Below, in pieces: positions 27,737 through 37,177 of a stretch of DNA of 64,000 nucleotides. Where the stretch lies: assembly GCF_014836935.1 (NCBI RefSeq), contig NZ_JACSPW010000002.1, positions 186,001 to 250,000 on the forward strand. The letters are read 5' to 3'. Position 1 is the first letter of the stretch. The number at the start of each line of letters is the position of its first letter. This DNA is from Solibacillus merdavium (GTDB lineage Bacteria; Bacillota; Bacilli; Bacillales_A; Planococcaceae). The position numbers and the translations under genes are program-made. The notes under the pieces were generated by a model. It ran no database searches, had not been told where the DNA came from, and saw only the letters and a program-made list of their open reading frames with translations.

Positions 27737-28510
27737 TTACTTTCCTGTAAATACTGGTTCACGTTTTTCAATAAAAGCATGGATGCCTTCTTTTGCATCT
27801 TCTGATACGAATACATCCCCAAAGCTATTAGCTTCTGCATTTACACCATCATAGTAGGAAGATGGTTTTGAATAATTAAGCATTTGAATCGCTGCCTTTA
27901 AGGCAATTGGCGATTTCTTTGCAATTTTCTTCGCAATTTTTAAAGTTTCTGTCAGAAGCTCTTCATCAGAGAAAGCACGGTTTGCTAAGCCCCATTCTAC
28001 AGCTTCTTTTCCAGAAATCGGATCGCTGGTGAACATCATTTCGGCTGCTTTAGCCATACCTACATAGCGAGGTAAACGCTGTGTTCCAGCAAAACCAGGT
28101 ATTAGTCCAAGCGATAATTCAGGAAGTCCAAGTTTTGCGGATTCTGTTACGAAACGCATATGACATCCCATCGCAAGTTCTAACCCTCCCCCCAATGCTG
28201 CACCGTGAATGGCGGCAATTACTGGTTTACTGAATGTTTCAACGCGTTCAAAAACGTCTTGTCCTTTTTTCGCCAATCCTGTAAATTCTTCACCAGTCTG
28301 TACGTTTGTAAATTCTTTAATATCAGCACCTGCAGAGAAGAATCGTCCATCACCATGGATGACAATGACACGTACAGTTTCATCATTTTCAACAGCATCT
28401 AATAGTGCATTAACATCTTGAATTAAGCCTTGTGAAAGTGCATTGGCTGGTGGTCTTGAAATAGTAGCAATAGCTACACCTTCTTCTACTTTCCAACTTA
28501 GAAACTCCAT
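27737..28510 (-). CDS. fadB: Enoyl-CoA hydratase FadB
   Basis: 257 aa crotonase-fold protein. The oxyanion-hole segments SAGADIKEF and [13 protein letters not shown] and the catalytic Glu region [20 protein letters not shown] are intact. It hydrates 2-trans-enoyl-CoA in beta-oxidation. Start ATG 28510 with a modest SD (AAGGGGAT). Position between fadR and etfB is the B. subtilis arrangement (formerly ysiB); the B. subtilis protein is likewise a stand-alone hydratase. Confidence 0.95.
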   Translation of the reverse strand: MEFLSWKVEEGVAIATISRPPANALSQGLIQDVNALLDAVENDETVRVIVIHGDGRFFSAGADIKEFTNVQTGEEFTGLAKKGQDVFERVETFSKPVIAAIHGAALGGGLELAMGCHMRFVTESAKLGLPELSLGLIPGFAGTQRLPRYVGMAKAAEMMFTSDPISGKEAVEWGLANRAFSDEELLTETLKIAKKIAKKSPIALKAAIQMLNYSKPSSYYDGVNAEANSFGDVFVSEDAKEGIHAFIEKREPVFTGK

Positions 28511-28525
28511 TTCTCTACATCCCCT

Positions 28526-29107
28526 TTAAGCTTTTAATGCATTTAACAATAATTGCTGTATTTTTGGAGCCTGTTCCAATAAGTTGTAACGATTGTCATT
28601 CATTACCCAAGTCGTTGTAATTTCATCGATTGTACCAAATACCATTTGTCTCGCAATACGAACATCCATCGCTTGATTAAATTCACCGTTAAGCATACCT
28701 TCAATTAAAATTTGATCAAGTAAAATTAAGTATTCTTTTAGAATAGCATTAATTTTCAGTCTAATTTCTTTATTCGATTGCCTTAATTCAAGTTGAGTTA
28801 CAGTTGCCAGATGCCGATCGCTTGATAAAACGTGTAAATGATTATCAATCATCTTACATAACTTATCAGAAGCACTATCCCCACTTTTTATTATAGCCTG
28901 TAAATTGTCTACGAATATACCCATTTTTTCCTGAAATACAGAAATTAAAATATCTTCTTTATTTTTAAAATATAAATAGATCGTACCATCAGCTACCCCA
29001 GCCTGTTTTGCAATCTTTGAAACTTGAGCTTGATGATAGCCGTTTTCTGCGATTGCTATGACTGCAGCATCTACTATTTGCATGTATTTGGGTTTATTTC
29101 GTTTCAA
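28526..29107 (-). CDS. fadR: Fatty-acid degradation repressor FadR (TetR family)
   Basis: 193 aa against 194 in B. subtilis FadR (YsiA). TetR HTH near residues 6-55, with the recognition region KQAGVADGTIYLYFKNKEDI. The C-terminal domain binds long-chain acyl-CoA, which releases the repressor. The start is the TTG at 29107, 6 nt after GGTGGTG; an upstream ATG (29152) would overlap the operator. The first gene of fadR-fadB-etfB-etfA, with a FadR box (29138-29155) directly at its promoter, so it is autoregulated. Confidence 0.95.
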   Translation of the reverse strand: MKRNKPKYMQIVDAAVIAIAENGYHQAQVSKIAKQAGVADGTIYLYFKNKEDILISVFQEKMGIFVDNLQAIIKSGDSASDKLCKMIDNHLHVLSSDRHLATVTQLELRQSNKEIRLKINAILKEYLILLDQILIEGMLNGEFNQAMDVRIARQMVFGTIDEITTTWVMNDNRYNLLEQAPKIQQLLLNALKA

Positions 29108-29137
29108 GCTGATCACCACCAAAAAAATATGAAAACA

Positions 29138-29155
29138 TGAATGACCATTCATTCA
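29138..29155. promoter_or_regulatory. FadR operator
   Basis: TGAATGACCATTCATTCA, a TGAATGA-N4-TCATTCA palindrome that fits the B. subtilis FadR box with one central difference. It covers the expected transcription start of the fadR operon, so FadR binding would block it. No second copy was found upstream of lcfA. Confidence 0.88.
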
Positions 29156-29162
29156 TATTTTC

Positions 29163-29191
29163 ATATTATAATTTGTTCTTCAATCTGTCAA
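29163..29191 (-). promoter_or_regulatory. Sigma-A promoter of fadR-fadB-etfB-etfA
   Basis: TTGACA (29191..29186) with TAATAT at 17 nt (29168..29163); TATAAT at 15 nt is an alternative. The FadR box lies immediately downstream. Confidence 0.75.
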
Positions 29192-29210
29192 TAGTTTGCT
29201 CTACAATTAA

Positions 29211-30902
29211 TTATTTTGCTTCCTGCTGTGGCATTTTCTGTTTTTCTTCATCGATAAGAGTACGGCGCAAAATTTTACCTACTGCTGTTTTTGGCAGCTC
29301 AGCACGGAATTCATAAAAACGTGGTACTTTATAGGCAGCTAAATTTTTCCGGCAAAATTCATTTAGCTCTTTATCTGTAACAGACTTACCTTCTTTTAAG
29401 ACAATATAGGCTTTAACTGTTTCACCGCGATATGGGTCAGGTATACCTGCTACAACACATTCCTGAATTGCTTCGTGCTCATAAAGAACTTCTTCCACTT
29501 CACGCGGATAAATATTGAAACCACCAGCAATAATCATATCTTTTTTACGATCTACAACATAGAAATAACCTTTATCATCCATATACCCTAAATCGCCTGT
29601 TAAGAACCAGCCATCAGCAAAAGTCATCGCAGTTTCTTCCGGGCGATTCCAGTAGCCCTTCATTACTTGAGGTCCTTTAACAGCAATCTCACCAATTTCA
29701 CCTACCGGCAGGATTTCTGTTTCACCAGAGCGTAAGATTACAGAATCTGTATTTGGCCACGGTAAACCGATTGAACCATTTATACGATTTTCCCAAATTG
29801 GATTGGCATGTGTAACCGGAGAAGTTTCAGTTAAACCGTATCCTTCTACTAAACGTCCGCCTGTCAATGCTTCAAATTTCTCCTGTACTTCCAAAGGTAA
29901 TGGTGCCGAACCGCTTAAACAAGCTTTTATCGATGATAAATCATACTTTGCTAAATCAGGATGATTCAATAAACCAATATACATCGTTGGTGCACCCGGG
30001 AATAATGTAGGCTTTTGCTTATCGATTGTTTTTAAAGCCTGTTCAGCATCAAACTTCGGTAATAATATCATCTTACCTTGCTGCATTACCGATAAAATGA
30101 TCACCGTCGTCATACCATAGACATGGAAGAAAGGCAGGATTCCTAAAATTGACTCTTCACCTTTTTTACATTTGTACATCCATGCATCACACATCATCGT
30201 ATTGGCAATAAGGTTTTTGTGTGTTAGCATAACGCCTTTTGGATACCCTGTTGTTCCACCTGTATATTGCAATAAAGCCAAGTCATTTTCAAAATCAAAA
30301 TCAAGCTCGATTTTATCCATTTTGGCCATTTTCATGACTTCTGTGAATAAATGATTAGTGCCACTATGTTCCACTTTTACGCTAAACCCATATTGCTTCT
30401 TTTGAATAAATGGATATATTAGGTTTTTGGGGAACGGTAAGTAATCTTTAATTCCTGTAACAATGACATTTTCGATACTCGTTTTGTTCATAATCTTCAT
30501 TACACGAGGATAAAGAATATCCATTACTAAAATAACTTTAGCACCCGAATCTGCCATTTGATACTGCAACTCTCGCTCCGTATAAAGGGGATTTGTCTGA
30601 ACAACGATTCCACCTGCGTACATCGTACCATAATAAGCAATTACAGCCTGCGGGCAATTCGGTAACATGATTGCTACTCGATCACCTTTCTCCACCCCTA
30701 GAGAACGTAAATAATTAGCAAACTTCATTGCAGATTCATATAATTCTTTATACGTCAGTTCGCGCCCCATAAAGTGTATAGCAACTTTGTTAGGTAAAGA
30801 CTCATATGCCTGCGTCAAAAATTGATGTACCGGAAATTCAGGCAGTTCCAATACATGTGGTACTTCTTGCGGATAGCTCGAAAACCAAACTTTTTCTGTC
30901 AT
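29211..30902 (-). CDS. lcfA: Long-chain fatty acid--CoA ligase
   Basis: 563 aa ANL-superfamily acyl-CoA synthetase; B. subtilis LcfA has 560 aa. Motifs in order: AMP-binding P-loop YTGGTTGYPKG (~210), LPFFHVYG, GAPTMY, EGYGLTETSP, GDLGYMDDKGYFYVVDRKKDMI and the C-terminal catalytic Lys in PKTAVGKILRR. It activates fatty acids with ATP and CoA for beta-oxidation. The start is ATG 30902 after AAGGGGAG; upstream in-frame codons lack an SD. It ends 104 nt before the fadR start. Confidence 0.96.
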   Translation of the reverse strand: MTEKVWFSSYPQEVPHVLELPEFPVHQFLTQAYESLPNKVAIHFMGRELTYKELYESAMKFANYLRSLGVEKGDRVAIMLPNCPQAVIAYYGTMYAGGIVVQTNPLYTERELQYQMADSGAKVILVMDILYPRVMKIMNKTSIENVIVTGIKDYLPFPKNLIYPFIQKKQYGFSVKVEHSGTNHLFTEVMKMAKMDKIELDFDFENDLALLQYTGGTTGYPKGVMLTHKNLIANTMMCDAWMYKCKKGEESILGILPFFHVYGMTTVIILSVMQQGKMILLPKFDAEQALKTIDKQKPTLFPGAPTMYIGLLNHPDLAKYDLSSIKACLSGSAPLPLEVQEKFEALTGGRLVEGYGLTETSPVTHANPIWENRINGSIGLPWPNTDSVILRSGETEILPVGEIGEIAVKGPQVMKGYWNRPEETAMTFADGWFLTGDLGYMDDKGYFYVVDRKKDMIIAGGFNIYPREVEEVLYEHEAIQECVVAGIPDPYRGETVKAYIVLKEGKSVTDKELNEFCRKNLAAYKVPRFYEFRAELPKTAVGKILRRTLIDEEKQKMPQQEAK

Positions 30903-31207
30903 AAAACTTCTCCCCTTTGCTAAAGCTTTACTTGTTTTTATTATTATAAGTAAAAAAGGAAATTCTTTCAAACTATTTTCATAGATTTATACATTTTATT
31001 CTCGTTTATACGTTTATTTTCTCGTTATTTACTTTTGATTTTATAGTATTATCGTAGCAAATTGACATGAGATCACCCATTTAGTATAGAAATATACTTT
31101 TTCAGTAAAATTTTTTAACATTCAAAATTTTATTTCAACTACTGTATTAATTATAGTATTGATTAATCTTTTTTATGAATAACATAATATTCCAGTAAAA
31201 AATTCAA
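30903..31207. other. AT-rich intergenic region upstream of lcfA
   Basis: About 300 nt without a gene. No FadR box and no clean minus-strand promoter for lcfA were seen. The only strong signal is a plus-strand promoter at 31062-31090. Confidence 0.6.
31062..31090 (+). promoter_or_regulatory. Consensus-like plus-strand promoter with no gene downstream
   Basis: TTGACA, 17-nt spacer and TATAGA on the plus strand. No open frame follows before the hairpin at 31208-31250, and all neighbours are on the minus strand. Confidence 0.4.
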
Positions 31208-31250
31208 CAAAAAAAGCAAACAAACTAACAGTTACGCTAGTTCATTTGCT
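31208..31250 (-). terminator. Terminator after the yshE small-ORF pair
   Basis: AGCAAA-TG-AACTA pairs with TAGTT-TG-TTTGCT on the minus strand, followed by TTTTTTTG. It starts 8 nt after the stop of the 26-codon ORF. Confidence 0.8.
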
Positions 31251-31257
31251 CCTAAGC

Positions 31258-31338
31258 CTAAAGGGTCACCATGTAGTAAATGCCGACTACTAGAAATATT
31301 ATGCAGACGGCTATTAGTATTTTCGATAAAGTTTCCAT
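31258..31338 (-). CDS. Small single-pass membrane peptide downstream of yshE
   Basis: 26 aa beginning METLSK and continuing ILIAVCIIFLVVGIYYMV, which would span the membrane once, with a short C-terminal tail. Start ATG 31338 has AGGAG at 7 nt, and this SD overlaps the stop codon of yshE, so translation is probably coupled. A terminator follows directly. I know no family for it. The SD, the full-length hydrophobic stretch and the terminator placement argue for a real gene; it could be a subunit or regulator of the YshE membrane protein. Confidence 0.6.
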   Translation of the reverse strand: METLSKILIAVCIIFLVVGIYYMVTL

Positions 31339-31348
31339 ATTTAAACTC

Positions 31349-31762
31349 CTAAGATATACTTGCTCCTATTACAAATGATAAACCAAGTGAAATCGTAAAT
31401 GAAATAAAACCTACCGAGCGATTATCTGCCGCTATTTCTTCATCAACATTGAACTTTGGTGTTAAAAATTCAAATAAAAAATAGGCAAAAATCAGCAGTG
31501 TAAACCCGAACAAACCCCAGCCAAGCATTTCAATAAAGGATGTATGTTGATTAATGGAATATCTGAAAATATTGCAAACACCCAAAATTTTCCCGCCGGT
31601 AGCTAAAGCGACTGCGACATTCCCCTTTTTTATTTCATCCCAATTTTTATACTTTGTTACAACTTCAAACAAAATCATCGATACGAATAAGCAAAGGACT
31701 ACGACACTAAAATAGCCTGCCGTTTCTACGAGAGGATGGTGCCAAAAATTTGAACCTAGCAA
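31349..31762 (-). CDS. yshE: DUF350 membrane protein YshE
   Basis: 137 aa with four hydrophobic helices (about 15-35, 45-70, 75-100 and 115-137), the layout of DUF350 proteins. KGNVAVALATGGKILG in the second helix is a good family signature. Function unknown. It starts with TTG at 31762, 9 nt after AAAGGGGG; an ATG slightly upstream is out of frame and meets a stop after two codons. It follows mutS2 by 68 nt, as yshE follows mutSB in B. subtilis. Confidence 0.86.
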   Translation of the reverse strand: MLGSNFWHHPLVETAGYFSVVVLCLFVSMILFEVVTKYKNWDEIKKGNVAVALATGGKILGVCNIFRYSINQHTSFIEMLGWGLFGFTLLIFAYFLFEFLTPKFNVDEEIAADNRSVGFISFTISLGLSFVIGASIS

Positions 31763-31830
31763 TCCATTTTACCCCCTTTAAATTTTCTTCCTATTACTAA
31801 TATTAGCGGATAATTAAAAAGGAGCAACTA

Positions 31831-34194
31831 TTATTTTAGTTCCACGACTGTTACACCGAAACCACCTTCGCCTGCTTCACCGTAACGAAACGATTTAACA
31901 CGCTTATGATTTTTCAGGAAACTTTGAATACCTTGTCGTAATGCCCCAGTTCCTTTCCCATGGATAATCGAGACGCGTGGATAGTTGGCTAATAAAGCAT
32001 CATCCAGATACTTTTCTGTGCGAATGAGCGCTTCCTCATATCGCTCTCCACGTAAATCAAGTTCCAACTTTACGACGCTATTGCGATTTTTCACATTCAT
32101 CATCGGGCGAGTAACCTGCTCTTTTTCAGGTTTCATATATTCTAAATCAGATTCAGGTAATTTCATCTTTAGAATACCAATTTGAACTACCCACTCATTG
32201 CCAGCCTTTTGAAGAATTGTCCCTTTTTGTCCGTAGCTTAATACTTTTACTTCGTCGCCTACTTGAAGGTTTTGCTTACGTTCTCGGGCCGCAACTGCCT
32301 TTTGCAGTACTTTATTTTCAACTGGTGTTGCATTGTCCAATCGTTTTTTCGCCTCAATTAACTCATGCTCTTTTACAGTTAATGCTGCATTTACTTTCAT
32401 TTTTCTTAAATCTTCAATTACCGATTCGGCTTCTCTTTTCGCTTCATCAAGAATTTTACGTGCTTTTTCTTTCGCCTTTTTCTCTAAGTTCTCTTTTTTC
32501 TCATCATAAATTCGAAGGCGTTCTTCCAGTTCTGCTCGAATCTGTTGAGCTTCTTCGAGTAAAATATGTGCTTCGTCTGCTTCACGCTCGGAGCGCAATC
32601 GGCTTTCTTCAAGCGACGCAATCATTGACTCCACTTCATGACGGTCTGTACCTGTGAATGATTTCGCATGTTCAATGATATTTGTTTTCAAGCCTAGACG
32701 TTTGGAAATTTCAAATGCGTTTGAACGACCTGGTACACCGATTAATAATCGGTAAGTTGGACTAAGTGTTTCTACGTCGAATTCTACACTTGCATTGACA
32801 ACTAATGGTCTGTTATATCCATATGCTTTTAACTCCGGGTAGTGCGAAGTTGCCATAACACGTGCGCCACGATTTACTGTTTCATCTAAAATGGCAATGG
32901 CCAGCGCTGCACCTTCTTGTGGATCTGTACCTGCTCCAAGCTCATCAAATAAAATTAAAGATTTTTCATTAAACTTACTTAAAATATCTACTATATTTAC
33001 CATATGAGAAGAGAATGTTGACAAGGACTGCTCAATCGATTGCTCATCACCTATATCTGCAAAAATTTGCTCAAATACAGCTAGCTCCGAACCGTCAAGA
33101 GCTGGGACAGGCAAGCCGCATTGTGCCATGATCGTACAAAGCCCCACTGTTTTCAAAGTAACTGTTTTACCACCTGTATTTGGTCCAGTTATTACAATTG
33201 CTGTAACATCACGCCCAAATTCAATTGTATTGGCAACTGCTTCTTCAATTGGCAAAAGCGGATGACGGGAACGTATTAGGCGTGTATAGCCTTCATTATT
33301 CATCTTTGGCATTGTACATTTATTCGCTTGTCCATATTTCCCTTTTGCTAAAATTACATCGATTTCTCCCAGTAATTGCACGAGAACAAATATTTCATGA
33401 CCGACTTCTTGTACCTTTAATGTAAGCTCGGATAAAATGCGCTCGATTTCAGCCTTTTCTTTCACTTTTAGACGTTGTACTTCGTTGTTCGCTTGAATCA
33501 CTGCATCAGGCTCAATAAACAATGTTTGACCCGAAGCAGACTGATCGTGAACAATCCCTCCATAATGTGAACGATACTCTTGTTTGACTGGGATTACGAA
33601 TCGGTCATTACGAATAGTAATAATCGCGTCTGACAGCATTTTCGTTGCATTCGACCCACGTGTCAGACTTTCCAGCTTTTGACGTACTTTGGACTCTTCT
33701 GATCGCAATGACTGCCTGATCGAACGTAGTGCAGCACTTGCAGAATCAAGGACTGTCCCGTTATCATCAATACAATCATTAATTTCATGCTGTAATGCCG
33801 TCAATACAGGCATTTGTTCTTTCCGTTCTATAAAGTGAGGAATGTCAATCGCATTCTCAGATTCGATGTCTTCAATGAAATTACGTAAAATTCGGCTTGC
33901 ACGAATTGTACTTGCGATTTCCATTAATTCCATCGGACTGAGCATACCACCAATTTGGGAGCGTCGTGCATGAGGCCGCACATCAAAAATACCACCCATT
34001 GGCACATTTCCTTTCACTCGTAAAATAGCAAGTCCCTCATCCATTTCTTCCAGTAGTTCCACAACAGTTTCAAAATTCGTTTCAGGTACCAGCTCATCAA
34101 TCGCCTGTTTACCTATAGAGTTTGTACAAAATGTGGAAACTTGCTCACGTACTTTATGAAATTCTAGTGTTTTCAATGCTCGCTGTTCGATCAT
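31831..34194 (-). CDS. mutS2: Endonuclease MutS2
   Basis: 787 aa. A MutS core/clamp domain leads into the ABC-type ATPase with Walker A GPNTGGKT (~335) and Walker B ILFDELGAGTDP. A Glu/Lys/Arg-rich coiled coil (~515-625), a KOW-like beta region and a C-terminal Smr nuclease domain (LDLRGERYEEA, HGKGTGALRQG) follow. It lacks the mismatch-binding N-terminal domain of MutS. In Bacillus it acts in recombination and in rescue of collided ribosomes. Start ATG 34194 (SD AGGAGG), 14 nt after polX. Confidence 0.96.
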   Translation of the reverse strand: MIEQRALKTLEFHKVREQVSTFCTNSIGKQAIDELVPETNFETVVELLEEMDEGLAILRVKGNVPMGGIFDVRPHARRSQIGGMLSPMELMEIASTIRASRILRNFIEDIESENAIDIPHFIERKEQMPVLTALQHEINDCIDDNGTVLDSASAALRSIRQSLRSEESKVRQKLESLTRGSNATKMLSDAIITIRNDRFVIPVKQEYRSHYGGIVHDQSASGQTLFIEPDAVIQANNEVQRLKVKEKAEIERILSELTLKVQEVGHEIFVLVQLLGEIDVILAKGKYGQANKCTMPKMNNEGYTRLIRSRHPLLPIEEAVANTIEFGRDVTAIVITGPNTGGKTVTLKTVGLCTIMAQCGLPVPALDGSELAVFEQIFADIGDEQSIEQSLSTFSSHMVNIVDILSKFNEKSLILFDELGAGTDPQEGAALAIAILDETVNRGARVMATSHYPELKAYGYNRPLVVNASVEFDVETLSPTYRLLIGVPGRSNAFEISKRLGLKTNIIEHAKSFTGTDRHEVESMIASLEESRLRSEREADEAHILLEEAQQIRAELEERLRIYDEKKENLEKKAKEKARKILDEAKREAESVIEDLRKMKVNAALTVKEHELIEAKKRLDNATPVENKVLQKAVAARERKQNLQVGDEVKVLSYGQKGTILQKAGNEWVVQIGILKMKLPESDLEYMKPEKEQVTRPMMNVKNRNSVVKLELDLRGERYEEALIRTEKYLDDALLANYPRVSIIHGKGTGALRQGIQSFLKNHKRVKSFRYGEAGEGGFGVTVVELK

Positions 34195-34208
34195 GAGAAC
34201 ACCTCCTA

Positions 34209-35924
34209 TTACTTTTCTTTATTTTTTTTGATAAATGCTTCGAATTTCTCTCTAGACCATGTATTAACAATTAGTTCTTTCTTTAACCATGCTTTTTGTG
34301 CATATTTAACGCCCATATCCATGTAGCGTAATTGGTCAATTGCATGTGCATCTGTATTGATTGCTATTGGAACGTTCTTTTCCATTGCAAGCTGTAGATA
34401 CTCGATACTTAAATCTAAACGATATGGACTTGCGTTTAATTCTAAAATTTTACCGTTTTCTGCTGCCCATTCAATTAAAAGTGGAACATCCGGATCATAG
34501 CCTCCACGCTGCCCTACAATACGACCGGTCGGGTGTGCAATCATATGGACATAAGGGTTTTCAATTGCTGTTTTTAAACGCGCCATAATTTTGTCCTGAG
34601 ATTGCGTAAAGCTGGAATGAATGGATGCAATAACGAAATCTAAATCTTTTAACATGTCATCTTCAAAATCAAGTGTACCATCTGGTAAAATATCCATTTC
34701 TGTTCCACGGTATAGTCTGAAGTCAGGGTTCGCCTTGTTAAATGCATATATATCTAGCTTCTGCAATTCTAACCGTTCTGGAGTTAAACCATTTGCTACT
34801 TTTAAATATTGAGAATGATCGGTAATTACAGCATATGAATAGCCCTTTTCCATTAAAGCATGCCCCATCTCACTGACAGAATGCGCGCCATCAGACCAAG
34901 TTGTGTGCATGTGTAGATCCGCTACGATATTATCTAACGTTATTAAGTCCTGCAGTTCATCCAAGCGATCGAGTTCCTTCCCACTCTCCCGTACTGTTGG
35001 CGGGATAAATGGCAAATTGAAATGAGCAAAAAACGCTTCTTCTGTTTCAAACGTTTCGATAGTGCCATCCTCTTGTTCGACACCGTATTCACTAATTTTC
35101 TTACCTAATGATTTAGCCAATTGACGCATGCGGACATTATGATCTTTTGAACCTGTAAAATGGTGAAGCGCTGTTGCATACTCTTCTCTCTTTACTAGAC
35201 GGAAATCTACACTTACCGGCTCTTCACGGTCTAAAACCACCGACACTTTCGTATCACCAGCAGCAACTGTTTCCAATATTGCCAGCCGTTTAAAAATAGC
35301 CTCACGAACAACTTCATATTCTTTAGTAGCCACGATAAAATCTATGTCTTTACTCGTCTCTGCAACTCGTCGAAAGCTGCCTGCTACCGAAAAGAGCTCA
35401 ACTTCAGGCAGGCTTGCCAAAAGCTCATTAATTTCCAAAACTACAGGTTCAAGTTGCCATATTGGTAAACGTTCTGCTCGCGTCCCAAAATTCTCAAGTT
35501 CCTTTAAGATCTTTTCTTCTGTTTTTGCCGCAAAACCAGCCAGCTCACGTACTTTTCCTGCTTCACACGCGTTCTTTAATGTTTCCGCATCGACAATGTT
35601 AAGTTCCTGATAGAGTTTCGCAAGTTTTTTTCCGCCTAAGCCCGGCAATTTCATAAGCGGTATTAGCCCTTTAGGTACGATTCCTTCCAGTTCCTTTAAT
35701 ACGCTGGATTCTCCCTTTTCCATCAGTTCTATAATAACCGAGGCAGTACCTTTGCCAATGCCCTTAATTGCAGTAATATCATCTATTTCACTTAGGCTAC
35801 GCTCATCCGCCTCGAGGGCAGCTGCTGCTTTACGGAATGCAGATACTTTAAAAGGATTTTCCGCCTGCAATTCCATATATAACGCGATTTTCTCTAAAGT
35901 ACGAATAATAATTTTTTTGTTCAT
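34209..35924 (-). CDS. polX: DNA polymerase/3'-5' exonuclease PolX
   Basis: 571 aa family X polymerase. N-terminal 8-kDa and fingers domains carry HhH motifs (IKGIGKGTASVI, LPGLGGKKLAKL). The palm has the catalytic Asp pair in DIDFIVAT, and a C-terminal PHP phosphoesterase domain begins near 330 (ADLHMHTTWSDGAHS, DHSQYL, EMDI, NTDAHA). Likely a gap-filling repair polymerase with proofreading. Start ATG 35924, 9 nt after GGGGAGG; the TTG just upstream is an alternative. A terminator hairpin separates it from cvpA. Confidence 0.95.
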   Translation of the reverse strand: MNKKIIIRTLEKIALYMELQAENPFKVSAFRKAAAALEADERSLSEIDDITAIKGIGKGTASVIIELMEKGESSVLKELEGIVPKGLIPLMKLPGLGGKKLAKLYQELNIVDAETLKNACEAGKVRELAGFAAKTEEKILKELENFGTRAERLPIWQLEPVVLEINELLASLPEVELFSVAGSFRRVAETSKDIDFIVATKEYEVVREAIFKRLAILETVAAGDTKVSVVLDREEPVSVDFRLVKREEYATALHHFTGSKDHNVRMRQLAKSLGKKISEYGVEQEDGTIETFETEEAFFAHFNLPFIPPTVRESGKELDRLDELQDLITLDNIVADLHMHTTWSDGAHSVSEMGHALMEKGYSYAVITDHSQYLKVANGLTPERLELQKLDIYAFNKANPDFRLYRGTEMDILPDGTLDFEDDMLKDLDFVIASIHSSFTQSQDKIMARLKTAIENPYVHMIAHPTGRIVGQRGGYDPDVPLLIEWAAENGKILELNASPYRLDLSIEYLQLAMEKNVPIAINTDAHAIDQLRYMDMGVKYAQKAWLKKELIVNTWSREKFEAFIKKNKEK

Positions 35925-35943
35925 CAATAATTGCCTCCCCTTT

Positions 35944-35977
35944 AAAAAAGCTCCTCCCGAAAATCGAGAGAAGCTTT
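35944..35977 (-). terminator. Terminator between zapA-cvpA and polX
   Basis: AAAGCTTCTCTCGA with TCGGGAGGAGCTTT (two mismatches/G.U) followed by TTTTTT... on the minus strand. It lies just before the polX SD. Confidence 0.75.
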
Positions 35978-36107
35978 CGCATGATTTTCAATCCATTACA
36001 CCTCGGTGCATTTGCGCCTGGACGTAGATAAGTCAGCTGTTAGTGTATATCGTCGCTGATTTTCTTCAAGAACTTCATACTGATTGTAGGATACTAACTA
36101 GAATAAG

Positions 36108-36647
36108 TTAGTTTTTATAAATATACCACCAGTTTTGAAACATGCTCGTAATAATTGGTGTATGCTCTAATATCAATCCGGCAAGAATAGATCCGTCAAT
36201 AAAAGATTGAATGGATTCAATTGGCAGTAGTGCAACTACATATAATCCAATAAATAAAATAATATACATTTCAATAAAACCCAGCACTGCACCCAATAAA
36301 AAGTTTAACGAACTAAGCACAGGTAAATACGTTAAAAAATCAAACATTGATCCAACAATTTGCAGTGCTATTTTTACAGCAAAGAAAATAATTGCAAATG
36401 CAAACACACGATAAAATGTACGGTCGACATCAAGTGAGTCGAGTACTAGTGTCATCGTTGCACCTTCTGTAAAACCAGGATATGGTATCCATAGAACAAA
36501 TTTTTCTGCAAGCGGCTTATAATAAATTATAGCCACAACAAGAGCAATTAAAAAACTACCTATATTTATTAATTGGACAACAAGTCCTCGTTTCGCTCCA
36601 ACTATTAGGCTAATGATAAAGACAGCAAAAATAATTAAATCTAACAT
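36108..36647 (-). CDS. yshB: CvpA-family membrane protein (YshB)
   Basis: 179 aa with four to five hydrophobic segments and the CvpA-domain start MLDLIIFAVFIISLIVGAKRG. CvpA homologues are needed for colicin V production in E. coli, but the Bacillus role is unknown. I take ATG 36647, 9 nt after AAGGG; the frame opens at a TTG that overlaps the zapA stop. Order zapA-cvpA-polX-mutS2 is conserved with B. subtilis. Confidence 0.88.
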   Translation of the reverse strand: MLDLIIFAVFIISLIVGAKRGLVVQLINIGSFLIALVVAIIYYKPLAEKFVLWIPYPGFTEGATMTLVLDSLDVDRTFYRVFAFAIIFFAVKIALQIVGSMFDFLTYLPVLSSLNFLLGAVLGFIEMYIILFIGLYVVALLPIESIQSFIDGSILAGLILEHTPIITSMFQNWWYIYKN

Positions 36648-36652
36648 GTATG

Positions 36653-36913
36653 TCAACCCTTCAAATGTTTCAATTGTTCTTCTAATTTTTCAAATTGTTC
36701 TTTTAATAGTAAATAGTCATGCACTGAATTAACTGCAGTAAGTACAGCAAGTTTCGCTGTATCCAATGATGGATTATGGGCACCGATTTCCCGCATTTTG
36801 TCATCTACTATTGAAGCGACAAGACGCATATGGCCCGATGATTCTGTTCCTACCATTTTATATGTATTGCCATATATTTCTACGGAAATGCGATTCTTCT
36901 CTTGCTCAGCCAA
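36653..36913 (-). CDS. zapA: Cell division protein ZapA
   Basis: 86 aa: small N-terminal beta domain ([15 protein letters not shown]) and a long C-terminal coiled-coil helix. It binds FtsZ and bundles filaments at the division ring. It starts with TTG at 36913, 6 nt after GGAGGG; no internal ATG would keep the beta domain. Called yshA in B. subtilis. The gene is divergent from rnhC. Confidence 0.93.
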   Translation of the reverse strand: MAEQEKNRISVEIYGNTYKMVGTESSGHMRLVASIVDDKMREIGAHNPSLDTAKLAVLTAVNSVHDYLLLKEQFEKLEEQLKHLKG

Positions 36914-37177
36914 AATAATCCCTCCAGAAAGAATATGTAAACAGTACGAAAATACTTTTTCAATTCTTTACTTAATGAAATGGTTAAAAGCAAACCCGAT
37001 TGCTGTTTTTTATAAAACGATGCTATTTTCATATTGTATATCATAACATTTCCCATTTCACTATCGCAACACCGTTACGATAATGTTCATCGAAACATTA
37101 AATCAAATTGCTATTTCCCCTTTCCTTCGTCAAAAGTTATACTACTTAAAAATGAATGTTTTTTGAAAGGATCGCTT

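Noticed and set aside
32217-32657. 146-codon Leu-rich frame on the plus strand
   Set aside because: Mirror of the Glu/Lys-rich coiled coil of MutS2; hydrophobicity is an artefact of the antisense frame.
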